Made by a program: the position numbers and the translations under genes | In this document: one piece after another, positions 8,507 to 18,109 of the stretch | Numbering within the stretch: the stretch's first letter is position 1 | Layout: every line of letters begins with the position of its first letter | Notes under the pieces: generated by a model | What the model was told of the DNA's origin: nothing | Databases searched by the model: none | Seen by the model: only the letters and a program-made list of their open reading frames with translations | NCBI RefSeq assembly: GCF_022921055.1 | Contig: NZ_CP095061.1 | Span: 1,279,501-1,343,500, forward strand | DNA from: Hymenobacter volaticus | Lineage (GTDB): Bacteria > Bacteroidota > Bacteroidia > Cytophagales > Hymenobacteraceae | DNA: 64,000 nt | Direction: 5' to 3'

Positions 8507-9748
8507 ATGAAAACGAGTTTACCCATTTCTACTACAATGCCTATCTCACTTGCGCTTAGTCGCAAGTATTGGCTACTTCTGCTTACTTTATTATTAAAGT
8601 TAGCGCCAGTTTATGGTCAGTTTAACACTGACAATGATAGAGGCTTCTTCGACGTATTCGTTGTGGCAAAAGTCAAAAGTGCGAATGAAGTAATTTATGA
8701 CCTCAACGGCCCTTTTACAAATACACCCTACAGTGATTTTGATGGCGAGAGTTTCGGAGATTTTCGTACCGATGAATCCTTAATGATTCGAGGAGGAGAA
8801 ACAAAGACTTATAAAAATAGTGGCTGCGACATCACAGGAGCTGATTTATATTATTATGTGCACCGTGATGGGACGCCTGGAAATGTTCCTATAGAAAATT
8901 TTACACGGATTCAATTACGTTTTGGAGCTGACTTAGGCGGTTTACCTAATCCTAACAATCCTGGCAAACCGTATAATCCAGGCGACCAGCGTTGGGGTAA
9001 TGCCTTTAACCTTGTAAACAATGTAAATATTATAAGAGGATTAACTCCGGGAAGCTATATAATAGAAGTATTTGTAACAGCTAATGTTCAAGGATGTGAA
9101 AGTGGAGGTACTGGAACCATGTATTACAGTAACAATAGCAGAAATTTTCAGAGGACTTTTACTGTTAGCCAAGGACCTTTGCCTGTTGCTCTTACTAGTT
9201 TCGAAGCCAAGCGCCAAGAAGCAAATGTGCTGTTAAACTGGGAAACTGCTTCGGAGGTAGATAGCCGTGGATATGAAATACAAGTGTCGACTGATAGCCG
9301 CACGTTTCGGTCGCTGAGCTTTGTACCTAGCCAGAGTGAAGGAAGCATTGTTGGCCGCCGTCGTTACACTTACACAGATATCGAACCTAACAAAGCTGGT
9401 GTACGCTACTACCGTTTGCGCCAAATAGACCTTGACAATAAAGAGACATTCTATGGCCCCCAAGTGGTCAGTTTCGGTAAAGCAGGGGCACTGGCGGCGC
9501 TTATAGCTGCCCCTAATCCTTTCAGCAGCGAAATAACGTTGACCCTGCCCGCGCAGGATGGCACCCGCTCCGGCACCGTGGTTGTAACGGACATGCTTGG
9601 GCGTACAGTATTCAATCAGCCCTTGCTTTTAAGTGCTGGTACTAGTCAAGTCCAGCTGCCCGAACTAGCTAGCTTACCGAAAGGCTTGTATCACCTGCGC
9701 TTAAGCTTGAGCGGAGAGCAGCAAGCATTGAAGCTGCTAAAAGAATAA
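8507..9748 (+). CDS. Secreted protein with type IX secretion sorting domain
   Basis: This 413-residue protein has an N-terminal signal peptide (hydrophobic stretch YWLLLLTLLLKLAPVYG) and a C-terminal T9SS type A sorting domain over roughly the last 80 residues (AAPNPFSSEI, DMLGRTVF, LPKGLYHLRL). A fibronectin-like module precedes it (LTSFEAKRQEANVLLNWETA, residues 228-247), a common linker in these proteins. The first 220 residues contain paired cysteines and match nothing I recognise. The sorting domain predicts export across the outer membrane by the type IX machinery, then release or surface attachment. The N-terminal half is more AT-rich than the C-terminal half. Confidence 0.9.
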   Translation: MKTSLPISTTMPISLALSRKYWLLLLTLLLKLAPVYGQFNTDNDRGFFDVFVVAKVKSANEVIYDLNGPFTNTPYSDFDGESFGDFRTDESLMIRGGETKTYKNSGCDITGADLYYYVHRDGTPGNVPIENFTRIQLRFGADLGGLPNPNNPGKPYNPGDQRWGNAFNLVNNVNIIRGLTPGSYIIEVFVTANVQGCESGGTGTMYYSNNSRNFQRTFTVSQGPLPVALTSFEAKRQEANVLLNWETASEVDSRGYEIQVSTDSRTFRSLSFVPSQSEGSIVGRRRYTYTDIEPNKAGVRYYRLRQIDLDNKETFYGPQVVSFGKAGALAALIAAPNPFSSEITLTLPAQDGTRSGTVVVTDMLGRTVFNQPLLLSAGTSQVQLPELASLPKGLYHLRLSLSGEQQALKLLKE

Positions 9749-9767
9749 TCTGACTTATCGCCTGATG

Positions 9768-9802
9768 AAAAAGTCCTTCCAAGTTATTGGGAGGACTTTT
9801 TT
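9768..9802 (+). terminator. Hairpin terminator
   Basis: The stem AAAAAGTCCTTCC (9768-9780) pairs with GGGAGGACTTTTT, ending in a T-run, 20 bp after the sorting-domain gene. One G-T wobble is present. Confidence 0.8.
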
Positions 9803-10011
9803 GTGTGAATTGATAATCACCGTTTCAAGCAACACTTCCAGCCTTCGGGAGTTGAACCAACTACTACCGGAAGCTAACCTAGGCCAGCAACACTGGTAAT
9901 CACCCCTAACAATTTGCTTTCAGCACGCAGCTCAAGTACTTCTTGGAGGCCGACGCAGGTAAGCTGCCGCATCGGCCTGTATATTTACCGCTATTGCTCT
10001 TACTCCGATTC

Positions 10012-12638
10012 ATGATGCGCCTACGTTCTTTCTGTGCTGCCAGCCTTTTGGCGGTACTGCCGCTGCTGCCGGCCTCAATTGCTTTTGCTCAAGCCCCCAA
10101 AACTTACTCGTCTTCAGAAATTCTGCTGGGTCTTAAGAAGCTCAACGTGCTAGGCTCGGCGCTGTACATGGCCGCGCACCCCGACGACGAGAATACCCGC
10201 CTGATAGGCTACCTCGCCAATGGCCGTCTGTTGGAAACCGGCTACCTGAGCTGCACCCGCGGCGACGGCGGCCAAAACCTCATCGGGCCGGAACTGCGCG
10301 AACAGCTCGGCGTGATTCGGACGCAGGAATTGCTAGCGGCCCGCCGCATCGATGGCGGCCAACAGTTCTTCACCCGGGCCAACGACTTTGGCTTCTCGAA
10401 AACCGCCGAGGAAACCTTCACTATTTGGGACAAAGAGCAAGTGCTTTCCGATATGGTGTGGGTGATTAGGCAGCGCCGTCCCGACGTGCTTATTACCCGC
10501 TTTCCGCCCGATGCTCGCGCCGGCCACGGCCACCATACTGCCTCCGCCATTCTGGCTGCCGAGGCCTTCGATGCAGCTGGCGACCCCAAACGGTTTCCCG
10601 AGCAACTGAAGTACGTGCAAGTATGGCAGCCCAAGCGCCTTTTTTGGAACACCGGTAGCTTCTTTGTGAAGGCCGGCGAAGACATGAGCGGCTACCTCAA
10701 GGTGGATGCGGGGGCTTACAATCCGCTATTAGGCCAGAGCTACGGTGAAATTGCTGCCCGTAGCCGTTCACAGCACAAAAGCCAGGGATTTGGCTCTAAC
10801 GCCACACGCGGTGAGGCGCTGGAATATCTCCAATATGTGAAAGGCGATAAGGCCAAGACCAATCCGTTCGAGGGCATTGATATGTCCTGGAATCGGGTGC
10901 CTGGCGGAACTGCTATTGGGAAAATGATAGACGAGGTGATTCGGAAGTATGACCCGGCTAATCCGTCGGCTAGCGTGGTAGGGCTATTAGCAGTTAGAAA
11001 GGAGATGGACGCTTGGGGAGTGCTATATGGGACCAAAGGCCGCACCTTGCAGCCTGGTTATGCATGGATAGAAACCAAGCAGCAAGAACTCGAAAAATTG
11101 ATTCAGGCTTGTGCCGGTTTGTACTTGGAAGCTGTAGCTACGGAAGCCAACGTCGCTTCGGGACAAACAGTGCAGGTAGCCCTCACGGCGCTAAACCGTT
11201 CACAAGCATCTGTAGGCGTAGTAAGCGTAAGCGTGAACGGCTTCAACTTGAACAACTCGGTAAATAAAGATTTACTAGAGGGCCAAACGCTGACTTTACC
11301 ACTGCAGTTGCCACTCGGTGCGCAGGTGCCCGTGTCGCAGCCTTATTGGTTGCGAGAGCCGGGCACAGTAGGTATGTATGCTATTCCTGCTAAGCTACTA
11401 GCCGTGCAAGGAGACACCTCCTTGCTTTTAGCATCTAAAGGACTACACCCTTCAAAAAATAAGAGCCAGCAAGTGGTAGTTCAGCAGCAACAGTTAGTTG
11501 GAAACCCGGAAACACCTGGTTCTCTAACTGTTGAGGTGAATACGGCCGTGCAAGGCAAACAAATTACGTATCAGATTCCCGTTCAATACAAAAGCACCGA
11601 CCCGGTGGAAGGGGAGAAGTACCGCCCGCTGGCCGTAGTGCCTCCCGTAGCCGTGAACATAGCTGGCCGGGCGTACGTCTTTGCCGAAAATCAGCCCAAG
11701 ACTGTACCAGTGACGCTGCGAGCAGGCAAGGCAGGCGTGAAAGGCACTTTGGCCTTAACATTACCTAAGGGCTGGAAAGCCGAGCCTGCTAGTATTCCGT
11801 TTGACCTAGCCAGCAAAGACGCCGAGCAAACTGTGCTGTTTCAGGTGCAGCCTAGCGCCGGTGCAGCCGAGGGCAAAACCGAGTTGCGCGCCGTAGCTAC
11901 CGTGGATGGGCAGCAATATTCGCGCGGCTATCAGGCCATCGAGTACAATCACATTCCTACGCAAACGCTGTTCCCCGAAGCAGTAGCTCCGCTCGTGAAG
12001 TTGGACCTCAAGCGCAAAGGCCAAGAAATTGGTTACCTAATGGGTGCTGGCGACGAAGTGCCCGACGCGCTCCGCCAGATCGGCTACAACGTGACGCTGC
12101 TCAAGCCCGAGGATATTACCGACCAAAACCTGCGTCGCTTTGATGCCGTGGTGCTAGGTGTGCGGGCCTACAACACCATTGATAGGCTCAAGGCCCTTCA
12201 GCCTACGTTGCTGCGCTACGTCGAAAATGGGGGCAATATGGTGGTGCAGTACGTAGTGAACCGGGGTACCGTGATGCCGCAGATCGGACCGTACCCGCTT
12301 ACCCTTTCTAGCGACCGGGTAACGGTGGAAAACGCAGCCGTTACCTTCCTGAAGCCGCAACAGCCATTGCTTAACACACCCAACAAACTAACCGCCAAGG
12401 ATTTCGAGGGTGGGTGCAGGAGCAGGGCCTTTACTATCCCTCGCAGTGGGATGCCAAGTACCAACCTGTCATCAGTAGCCACGACCCCAACGAGTCGGCT
12501 AAGGAAAGCGCCATCCTCGTTGCCGACTACGGCAAAGGTCATTATATCTACACTGGCCTCTCGCTTTTCCGGGAATTGCCCGCCGGGGTGCCCGGCGCGT
12601 ACCGCCTTTTGACAAATATGGTGTCATTGGGCAAGTAA
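10012..12638 (+). CDS. PIG-L family deacetylase, apparent frameshift
   Basis: From the ATG at 10012 the product begins with a signal peptide (cleavage near AFAQ) and has the PIG-L/LmbE zinc motif AHPDDEN (residues 55-61) and the distal histidine cluster GHGHH (171-175). This family removes N-acetyl groups from sugar substrates. A long C-terminal part of beta-rich and Rossmann-like modules follows, as in the ~850-residue Bacteroidota members. The frame breaks at 12408-12410: restoring one G there (GAG GGG TGG GTG CAG) joins it to the following frame, which continues cleanly for about 75 residues to the stop at 12638 (VSLGK), for 875 residues in total. As written, the frame would instead end at 12612 with an unrelated tail. 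A small membrane protein and a symporter follow, probably as one operon. Confidence 0.85.
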
Positions 12639-12712
12639 GCCCGACAGTTTCTCTCATTTTAAGAGAAGTTAGCTTCTTAGTTTCCAGTTCCTCGCTCTAG
12701 TTGCCCGCCTTT

Positions 12713-12844
12713 ATGCCCACCCAATCTGAAACTGAAAAGCCTCCGTTGCTGCCTTCTTGGCGGGCTTGGTACTGGCTGGTGCTCGGAGCACTGGCGGCGG
12801 AAGTAGGACTTTTCACGTATCTCACCCAGCTCTTCGCTTCATGA
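12713..12844 (+). CDS. Small single-pass membrane protein preceding symporter
   Basis: This 43-residue frame starts at the ATG at 12713 and ends in a TGA that overlaps the next gene's start as ATGA. It encodes a polar, proline-containing N-terminus (MPTQSETEKPPLLPSW) followed by one hydrophobic helix (YWLVLGALAAEVGLF) and a short tail. Its position directly upstream of an SSS-family symporter with a 4-nt overlap recalls the small membrane partners of other SSS carriers, such as YjcH with ActP and YhdT with PanF. Sequence relationship to those is not claimed. It is too short for most gene finders. Confidence 0.65.
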   Translation: MPTQSETEKPPLLPSWRAWYWLVLGALAAEVGLFTYLTQLFAS

Positions 12845-14552
12845 GCTTACTCGACTGGGTGGTGTTGGGGGCACGTTGCTCTTTATTGTGGGGTATGGCA
12901 CTTGGCGCACGCGGCGTGCCGGCCAAACCATGGATTCTTATCTGCTCGGCGACCGGCAGGCGCAGTGGTGGGGCATTGGGCTAAGCATTATTGCCACTCA
13001 GGCGTCGGCCATCACCTTTCTAAGTACGCCCGGCCAGGCCTACGATGACGGCATGCGCTTCATTCAGTTCTATTTCGGCCTACCGCTGGCCATGGTACTG
13101 ATTGCCATTTTCGCTGTCCCGATATACCAGCGGCTTCAGGTATTTACGGCCTACGAGTACTTGGAAGGCCGCTTCGATAGGCGTACCCGCACACTAGCGG
13201 CATTGCTGTTTTTGGTGCAACGGGGACTTAGCAATGGTCTTTCACTGTATGCACCGGCGTTGGTGCTGTCGGCCATTTTGGGCTGGAATATCAACCTGAC
13301 GGTTTGGTTGATTGGCGGCCTAATGATCTTCTACACCGTGGCTGGCGGCACGCAGGCCGTAGCCGTGACGCAGCAGTGGCAGGTAGGTGTCATTTTCACG
13401 GGTATGGTGGTGGCAGGCTACTTGCTGGTGCATTACCTGCCTGCTGATATGGGCTTCACAGAGGCCATGCAAGTAGCTGGAAACCAAGGCAAGCTCAACC
13501 TCGTCGATTTTCACTTCGACCCCAGTGACCGATACAATTTCTGGTCGGGCATGACGGGTGGCTTGTTTCTGGCGCTGTCCTACTTCGGCACCGACCAAAG
13601 CCAGGTGCAGCGCTACTTAGCTGGCCGCGACATTACGGAAAGCCGGCTTGGTTTGCTGATGAATGGCCTAGTGAAAGTGCCCATGCAGTTCGGTATCCTG
13701 CTTATCGGGGTGCTGCTCTTCGTGTTCTACCAATTCAATGCGCCACCGCTTACCTTCAACCGTCCGGTCCACGACCAAGTAGCCCAATCGGCAGAGCATG
13801 GCCCCAGTCTCCAAGCCCTGGAGAACAAGCACCGCCAACTGTTTGAGGCGAAGCGAGCCGCTAATACCCAATTAGTAGAGGCTCTGCGCAGCCATGATGC
13901 CGACCAACTAGCGGCTGCTCAAACACAGGTGCAAGCTTCCAACACAGCCACTCGCGCATTACGCACCGAAGCACAGGCACTTCTCAAAAAAGCGGCACCT
14001 TCTGCCGAAGCGAAAGACACCGATTATGTGTTTCTGACCTTTGTGCTGCGGTATTTGCCGCAGGGACTCGTCGGTTTGCTGATTGCAGTGGTGCTGTCGG
14101 CGGCTATGGGCTCGGCGGCTTCGGGACTTAATGCGCTGGCTTCCACTACGGTAGTTGATTTGTATCGCCCTAGCCGTCCGCACCTGAGTGGGAGCCACTG
14201 CGTACGTGCTTCACGGTGGGCTACTATTGCGTGGGGCGTGCTCGGTATTGGGTTTGCAACGTTTGCCGCCCGGCTCGAAAACCTAATTCAAGCCGTTAAC
14301 ATTCTCGGCTCCCTCTTCTATGGCACCATCTTGGGCATTTTCGTGGTGGCTTTCTTCATGAAATCCATCGGCGGCAGAGCCGTATTTTGGGCGGCTATCC
14401 TTGCTGAAATTATCGTGCTGTTGCTGTTCTGGCTGACTGATATCGGCTACTTGTGGTTCAACATCATCGGGTGCGGGTTGGTCATGCTGCTTGCCGCCGG
14501 TTACCAGCGCCTCGTGCCTTCGGCTAGTTTGCTTCAGGATGGAAAAAGCTAA
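12841..14552 (+). CDS. Sodium:solute symporter (SSS family), apparent frameshift
   Basis: The gene starts at the ATG at 12841, overlapping the stop of the small protein, and would give about 570 residues. The first ten codons (MSLLDWVVLG) are in a different frame from the rest; restoring one G in the run at 12867-12871 joins them to GTLLFIVGYGTWRTRRAG. SSS features are plain: DSYLLGDRQAQWWGIGLSII, the sodium-site helix region around TQASAITFLSTPG, and about 13 hydrophobic helices. A hydrophilic helical insert rich in Ala, Gln and Glu lies near residues 310-395. The transported solute is unknown; the upstream PIG-L deacetylase suggests an amino sugar or sugar conjugate. A strong terminator follows. 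Confidence 0.85.
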
Positions 14553-14596
14553 TGATAACTTTCCTTCGCAGGTTCTGCGTGTCGATGCTATACTAC

Positions 14597-14636
14597 ACAA
14601 AAAAGCCCTCTGCTTTATAGCAGAGGGCTTTTTTGT
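14597..14636. terminator. Bidirectional hairpin terminator
   Basis: An 18-bp perfect stem (14597-14614 with 14619-14636) has a 4-nt loop and A/T-runs at its ends. It lies between the convergent symporter and DUF2911 genes. Confidence 0.9.
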
Positions 14637-14671
14637 CAACTTCGTTGTCTACTTGAGATTAAGTAGGAAGC

Positions 14672-15556
14672 TTACTTCGCAGCAGGCTTTTTCGTTTCGG
14701 TTACCAAGTCGTCGTTCATCTTGGCGTAGTCGGTGTTAGGAGGGGTAGAAGCCAACGCGAGTTTCTTGGACTGCTCGGCAGCGGCGGCGGCACCTTTGTA
14801 ATCCTTCATTTTCATGCGGATTTTAGCTTCGGTGTGCACGTTCCAGAACTTAGGGTCCTTCTCGTTGGCCTTCTGTATCCAAGTCAGGGCTTGCTTCATG
14901 TCTTTGTTGTTGTCGTAGTAATAAACAGCGGCAGCAGCAAGGTCGTTGGCGGTAGGAGTGGCGTTTTTCACCACTTTCTCATCGATTTGGGCCATTACTT
15001 TGGGGTCCACATCAGATGTTACTTTAAACTTAGCACCGGTGGTTGCCCATACCATATCCACGTTGGCAGTGGCAGGCGTGAGGTCAGAGAAGTTGATGGT
15101 GAAGGTTTCCACCTTCGTAGCTGTCTTGTAAGGTTTTACGGTGAAGCTGGCCACGTTGTCGGTGTCTTTGAAGCCATCGACATCAGCTCCTTGCTTGGTA
15201 TTTTTACTGATTACCACAGTCCACTCGGCCGCGTTCGGGATGGTGTAGATGCCATACTCACCAGCCGGCACTTTCTTGCCTTCCAGGGTCACATCGTCGG
15301 AGAACTTGATGGTAGTGGTGGCATTAGCACCCGTGCGCCACCGCTTCCCAAGAGGCGCGAGGGGAGATGAGGCACCGAAAGCAGCGCGGCCTTTCAAGCT
15401 TGGGCGCGAATACGTGATGGTAACGTCGGTAAGACCTACCCGTTGTTGTACGACGCTTTTGGGGCTAGCAGCAGGAGTGGCAATCTGAGCGTGAGTTACT
15501 TGCGGAGCGGCTACGAGAAGAGCCAAACCAGCGGTGAGAGAGAGAAGTGCTTTCAT
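14672..15556 (-). CDS. Secreted DUF2911 protein with helical repeats
   Basis: This 294-residue protein has a signal peptide (LLSLTAGLALLVAAPQVTHAQ) and a DUF2911 domain at about residues 28-175, with the family landmarks ITYSRPSLKGRAAFG, GKRWRTGANATTTI and PAGEYGIYTIP. The last 100 residues form TPR-like helices (ALTWIQKANEKDPKFWNVHTEAK). DUF2911 proteins are periplasmic, widespread in Bacteroidota, and of unknown function. The C-terminus is Lys-rich. Strong terminators bound the gene on both sides, so it is probably monocistronic. Confidence 0.9.
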   Translation of the reverse strand: MKALLSLTAGLALLVAAPQVTHAQIATPAASPKSVVQQRVGLTDVTITYSRPSLKGRAAFGASSPLAPLGKRWRTGANATTTIKFSDDVTLEGKKVPAGEYGIYTIPNAAEWTVVISKNTKQGADVDGFKDTDNVASFTVKPYKTATKVETFTINFSDLTPATANVDMVWATTGAKFKVTSDVDPKVMAQIDEKVVKNATPTANDLAAAAVYYYDNNKDMKQALTWIQKANEKDPKFWNVHTEAKIRMKMKDYKGAAAAAEQSKKLALASTPPNTDYAKMNDDLVTETKKPAAK

Positions 15557-15596
15557 GAAAGGGGAAAATGAAATTGATTCGTGGTTAAAAGTAATA

Positions 15597-15620
15597 AAAC
15601 CCGCGTTGGAGCGCGGGTTT
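15597..15620 (-). terminator. Hairpin terminator after ExbD gene
   Basis: The stem AAACCCGCG/CGCGGGTTT (15597-15605 with 15612-15620) reads into TTTTATTACTTTT on the minus strand. It ends the ExbD-like transcript. Confidence 0.75.
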
Positions 15621-15653
15621 CAGTGTGATTAGGCAAGCGCAGCAAGCGAAATA

Positions 15654-16271
15654 TTACATCACTCCCCAAGTAGTTCTTAAGTTGAAGCGGTTTATGTTTT
15701 GCTGCTGCAAAAGCTCAATGATGGGACGGATAGCAGCAAAAGGCGTTTTCTTGTCTGCTCGAATGAAGCAGAAGCTTGGCTTACCAGCACATTCTCGAAA
15801 TACCCGACGAGTAGCATCTATGTACTCTCCTAACTGTCCAGCCGGAACCCCCGTTTTGAGAAGCGCATAACGTTGCATTTGCGAGGAAGAAAAGTACTCT
15901 GGCAGTCTGCGTACATCCATGCCTATGTATGGCAATCGGTGCATTTCCTGCTGTTGCATGTAGGTAAGTTGAACACCATGTAGTGATGCTACCTGCTCGA
16001 TAACCATAGTCCGGTACGGCTCATCATCGACGTTAAAGAAAAGTCTGTTGTCTTTGCTAATGGTGATAATATAGTGCCGGTTGTCTCGCAAGCAGCTGCT
16101 ACCTGAAGTGACTGGTAGGTCAACTTCGGGCTCTGTTTGCTTCAAAGAAGTGGTGGCTAGACAACAGCGAAGAAATACAAGCACTACTACTGCCAGTGGC
16201 CACACCTCTGGAACCGACAAATTGCGCCGGTGAATCTGACGAGGGCGGGAATGCTGTAGTATAGAGGCCAT
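15654..16271 (-). CDS. ExbD/TolR-like protein, orphan
   Basis: This 205-residue protein has a short basic N-terminus, one membrane helix (WPLAVVVLVFLRCCLA, about residues 24-39) and a periplasmic domain. ExbD features are the LPVT segment after the helix, ITISKDNRLFFNVDDE (about 69-84), and the Bacteroidota C-terminal signature RADKKTPFAAI followed by NINRFNLRTTW. ExbD works with ExbB and TonB as a proton-driven motor. No exbB or full tonB lies beside it, which is unusual. The conserved membrane Asp of ExbD is not evident: the helix contains no Asp, so a non-motor role or divergence is possible. Confidence 0.75.
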   Translation of the reverse strand: MASILQHSRPRQIHRRNLSVPEVWPLAVVVLVFLRCCLATTSLKQTEPEVDLPVTSGSSCLRDNRHYIITISKDNRLFFNVDDEPYRTMVIEQVASLHGVQLTYMQQQEMHRLPYIGMDVRRLPEYFSSSQMQRYALLKTGVPAGQLGEYIDATRRVFRECAGKPSFCFIRADKKTPFAAIRPIIELLQQQNINRFNLRTTWGVM

Positions 16272-16367
16272 AAGAGTGGAAGCTGATGATACAAGAAGTT
16301 AGACAACGATAAACTCGTTCACGTCTATATACTCCTGCGCTTGCAGCTTGACTCCGTTGTACTTGAG

Positions 16368-16898
16368 CTACACCTCTCGCACAGTAATTCCGGCATCTCT
16401 CACTAAGGCCAGCAACTGCTCGGCTGCGCCCGGCGCTTGTAGGCACCGCAAATCCACGTAGTAACAAGCCGCTTCGGTGGGGTAGAGCAGCAGCCAATTC
16501 GGTTTCACCCACACGGCCCGGCGCATTGTGTTCCAGCGTGTCTCGAAACGACCATTTGGGCTTTGACCTCGGAGCATTTCTGCATCAAACGTGAAGTCGG
16601 TGGGCGCGCGAAGCACGGCGTTTTTTGCGTAGCCTCGCCGCAACTGATACCGCACAAGGCTCATACGAAACAAGCCATACAGCACACCTACGGTTAAAAA
16701 TGCTATGGTGCTTGGGTTATTGATTCGGCCGTTTTGCACCATATCCAGCCCAATGCTTACACTCAGCAAGAACACGGCTGCCCCCAAAAGCCAGTGGTTG
16801 CGACGCGTTGCCGGCTGTTGTCGCCACAACCGGAAGTTCACAGCCACAAATTCATCGGCCGTCATCGTGACGCCGGGGGCAAGGAGAGGCAAGGGCAT
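16368..16898 (-). CDS. YcxB-like membrane protein
   Basis: This 176-residue protein has two membrane helices (WLLGAAVFLLSVSIGLDMV and IAFLTVGVLYGLFRMSL, between about residues 40 and 85). A C-terminal YcxB-like domain follows, with TRWNTMRRAVWVKPNWLLLY, the usual Trp-containing strand, and a final region with Tyr/Asp. The family is of unknown function. The start at 16898 gives a proline-rich lead; the internal ATG at 16865 (MTADEF) is also possible. Confidence 0.75.
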   Translation of the reverse strand: MPLPLLAPGVTMTADEFVAVNFRLWRQQPATRRNHWLLGAAVFLLSVSIGLDMVQNGRINNPSTIAFLTVGVLYGLFRMSLVRYQLRRGYAKNAVLRAPTDFTFDAEMLRGQSPNGRFETRWNTMRRAVWVKPNWLLLYPTEAACYYVDLRCLQAPGAAEQLLALVRDAGITVREV

Positions 16899-16958
16899 AA
16901 GCAGATTGGTTTGCTATATCATTCCACCGTCGGGTGAGGTGAAAAGCCATTGTACCTC

Positions 16959-17954
16959 TTACTCCGACTCAGCTAGTTGGTGCCGCTCGTTTTTCACGGT
17001 GTTGGCTACCGTCCAGGGAATTTCGCGGGTGAAGGGGTGGTGCCGCACCGGACACTCGGGCATGTGACAGTGCGAGCAAGCCGAGAAATTGCACGGGTCG
17101 GCGTGCACAAACATTTCCGTGTCCACTTCAAACCGCGTCTGAATGAAATCTTCGATGCGGTGCACCTCAGCATGCACTTCCTCTAGGCTGAAATAATACG
17201 GCAGTGTCACGTGGCAGTCGATGTGCAAATCAGCGCCGTAGCGCAGCACTCGCAGGTTGTGCACGTCAATCCAAGCGGGCTGCCGGTGCTGCTGCAACTC
17301 CCGAATTACGCGGCCCACGGTCTTCACGTCTGATTCGTCCATGAGGCCCGCTACTGACTTGCGCAGCATTCGGTAGCCGTTCACCGTGATAAAGAGCCCA
17401 AGCAGGTAAGCCGCAATGGTGTCGTAGAGCACATTGCCCGTGAAGAATACCAATGCCAGCGCTGTACACGACACAATGGTGTTCAAGGCATCAATGTACA
17501 AGTGCTGCCCGTCGCCGACCAAAGCCACCGAATGCAGCCGCCGACCCGCCCGTACTAGCACGTAGCCCACAGCCAAGTTGACTACGGCCGTAGCACCTAA
17601 CAGCCACAAACCCGAATCGGGGCGGGCTACCTCGTGGGGGTGAAACAGGGTACTAGTGGCGCTATAAAAGATGTATGCTCCCGCAAACAGAATCAGGCCG
17701 CCCTCGAACCCCACCGACAGATATTCCACTTTGCCGTGGCCGTACGGATGGTTTTCGTCTTTAGGTAAGCTGGCTAGGTAGATGCTATAAAGCGCAAAAC
17801 CACTTGTGAAGACGTTGATAATCGACTCCAGCGCATCCGTCAGAACGGCTTGCGAACGAGTAAGGTAGTAGGCGTAAAATTTCACCAATACCAACACGAT
17901 GCTAACCACCAGGGAAAGCAGGCCGAGCCGATTTTTGGTTTGCGCGAGTGACAT
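16959..17954 (-). CDS. Cation diffusion facilitator (CDF) family efflux protein
   Basis: From the ATG at 17954 (MSLAQTKN) the protein is 331 residues, with six predicted membrane helices and a cytoplasmic C-terminal domain. Metal-site signatures are SQAVLTDALESIIN in the second helix and GQHLYIDALNTI in the fifth, where His and Asp are four residues apart. The His-containing loop NHPYGHGKVEYLS is typical. The family exports Zn, Fe, Co or Mn from the cytosol in exchange for protons. Unusually, the C-terminus carries a cysteine cluster, C-x4-C-x2-C-x4-C, followed by two histidines, which may bind metal. An upstream ATG at 17981 would add nine residues. Confidence 0.9.
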   Translation of the reverse strand: MSLAQTKNRLGLLSLVVSIVLVLVKFYAYYLTRSQAVLTDALESIINVFTSGFALYSIYLASLPKDENHPYGHGKVEYLSVGFEGGLILFAGAYIFYSATSTLFHPHEVARPDSGLWLLGATAVVNLAVGYVLVRAGRRLHSVALVGDGQHLYIDALNTIVSCTALALVFFTGNVLYDTIAAYLLGLFITVNGYRMLRKSVAGLMDESDVKTVGRVIRELQQHRQPAWIDVHNLRVLRYGADLHIDCHVTLPYYFSLEEVHAEVHRIEDFIQTRFEVDTEMFVHADPCNFSACSHCHMPECPVRHHPFTREIPWTVANTVKNERHQLAESE

Positions 17955-18023
17955 GGCAGGCAGCCAACTAAGGGTTGGCAAATAGGTGAACGGAGTGTAC
18001 GGGAAGTGACGGTGTTTGGACTG

Positions 18024-18093
18024 AATAGCCCGTCCTGTTGTGCTTTACGTCAGCACACAATAGGCTTCGGTAAACGCAACAGGACGGGCTATT
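18024..18093. terminator. Inverted repeat, likely terminator
   Basis: A 17-bp perfect stem (18024-18040 with 18077-18093) encloses a 36-nt loop. It lies just after the stop of the ABC transporter gene on the minus strand and upstream of the CDF gene. Confidence 0.65.
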
Positions 18094-18109
18094 TCAAATC
18101 GGGTAAGCT

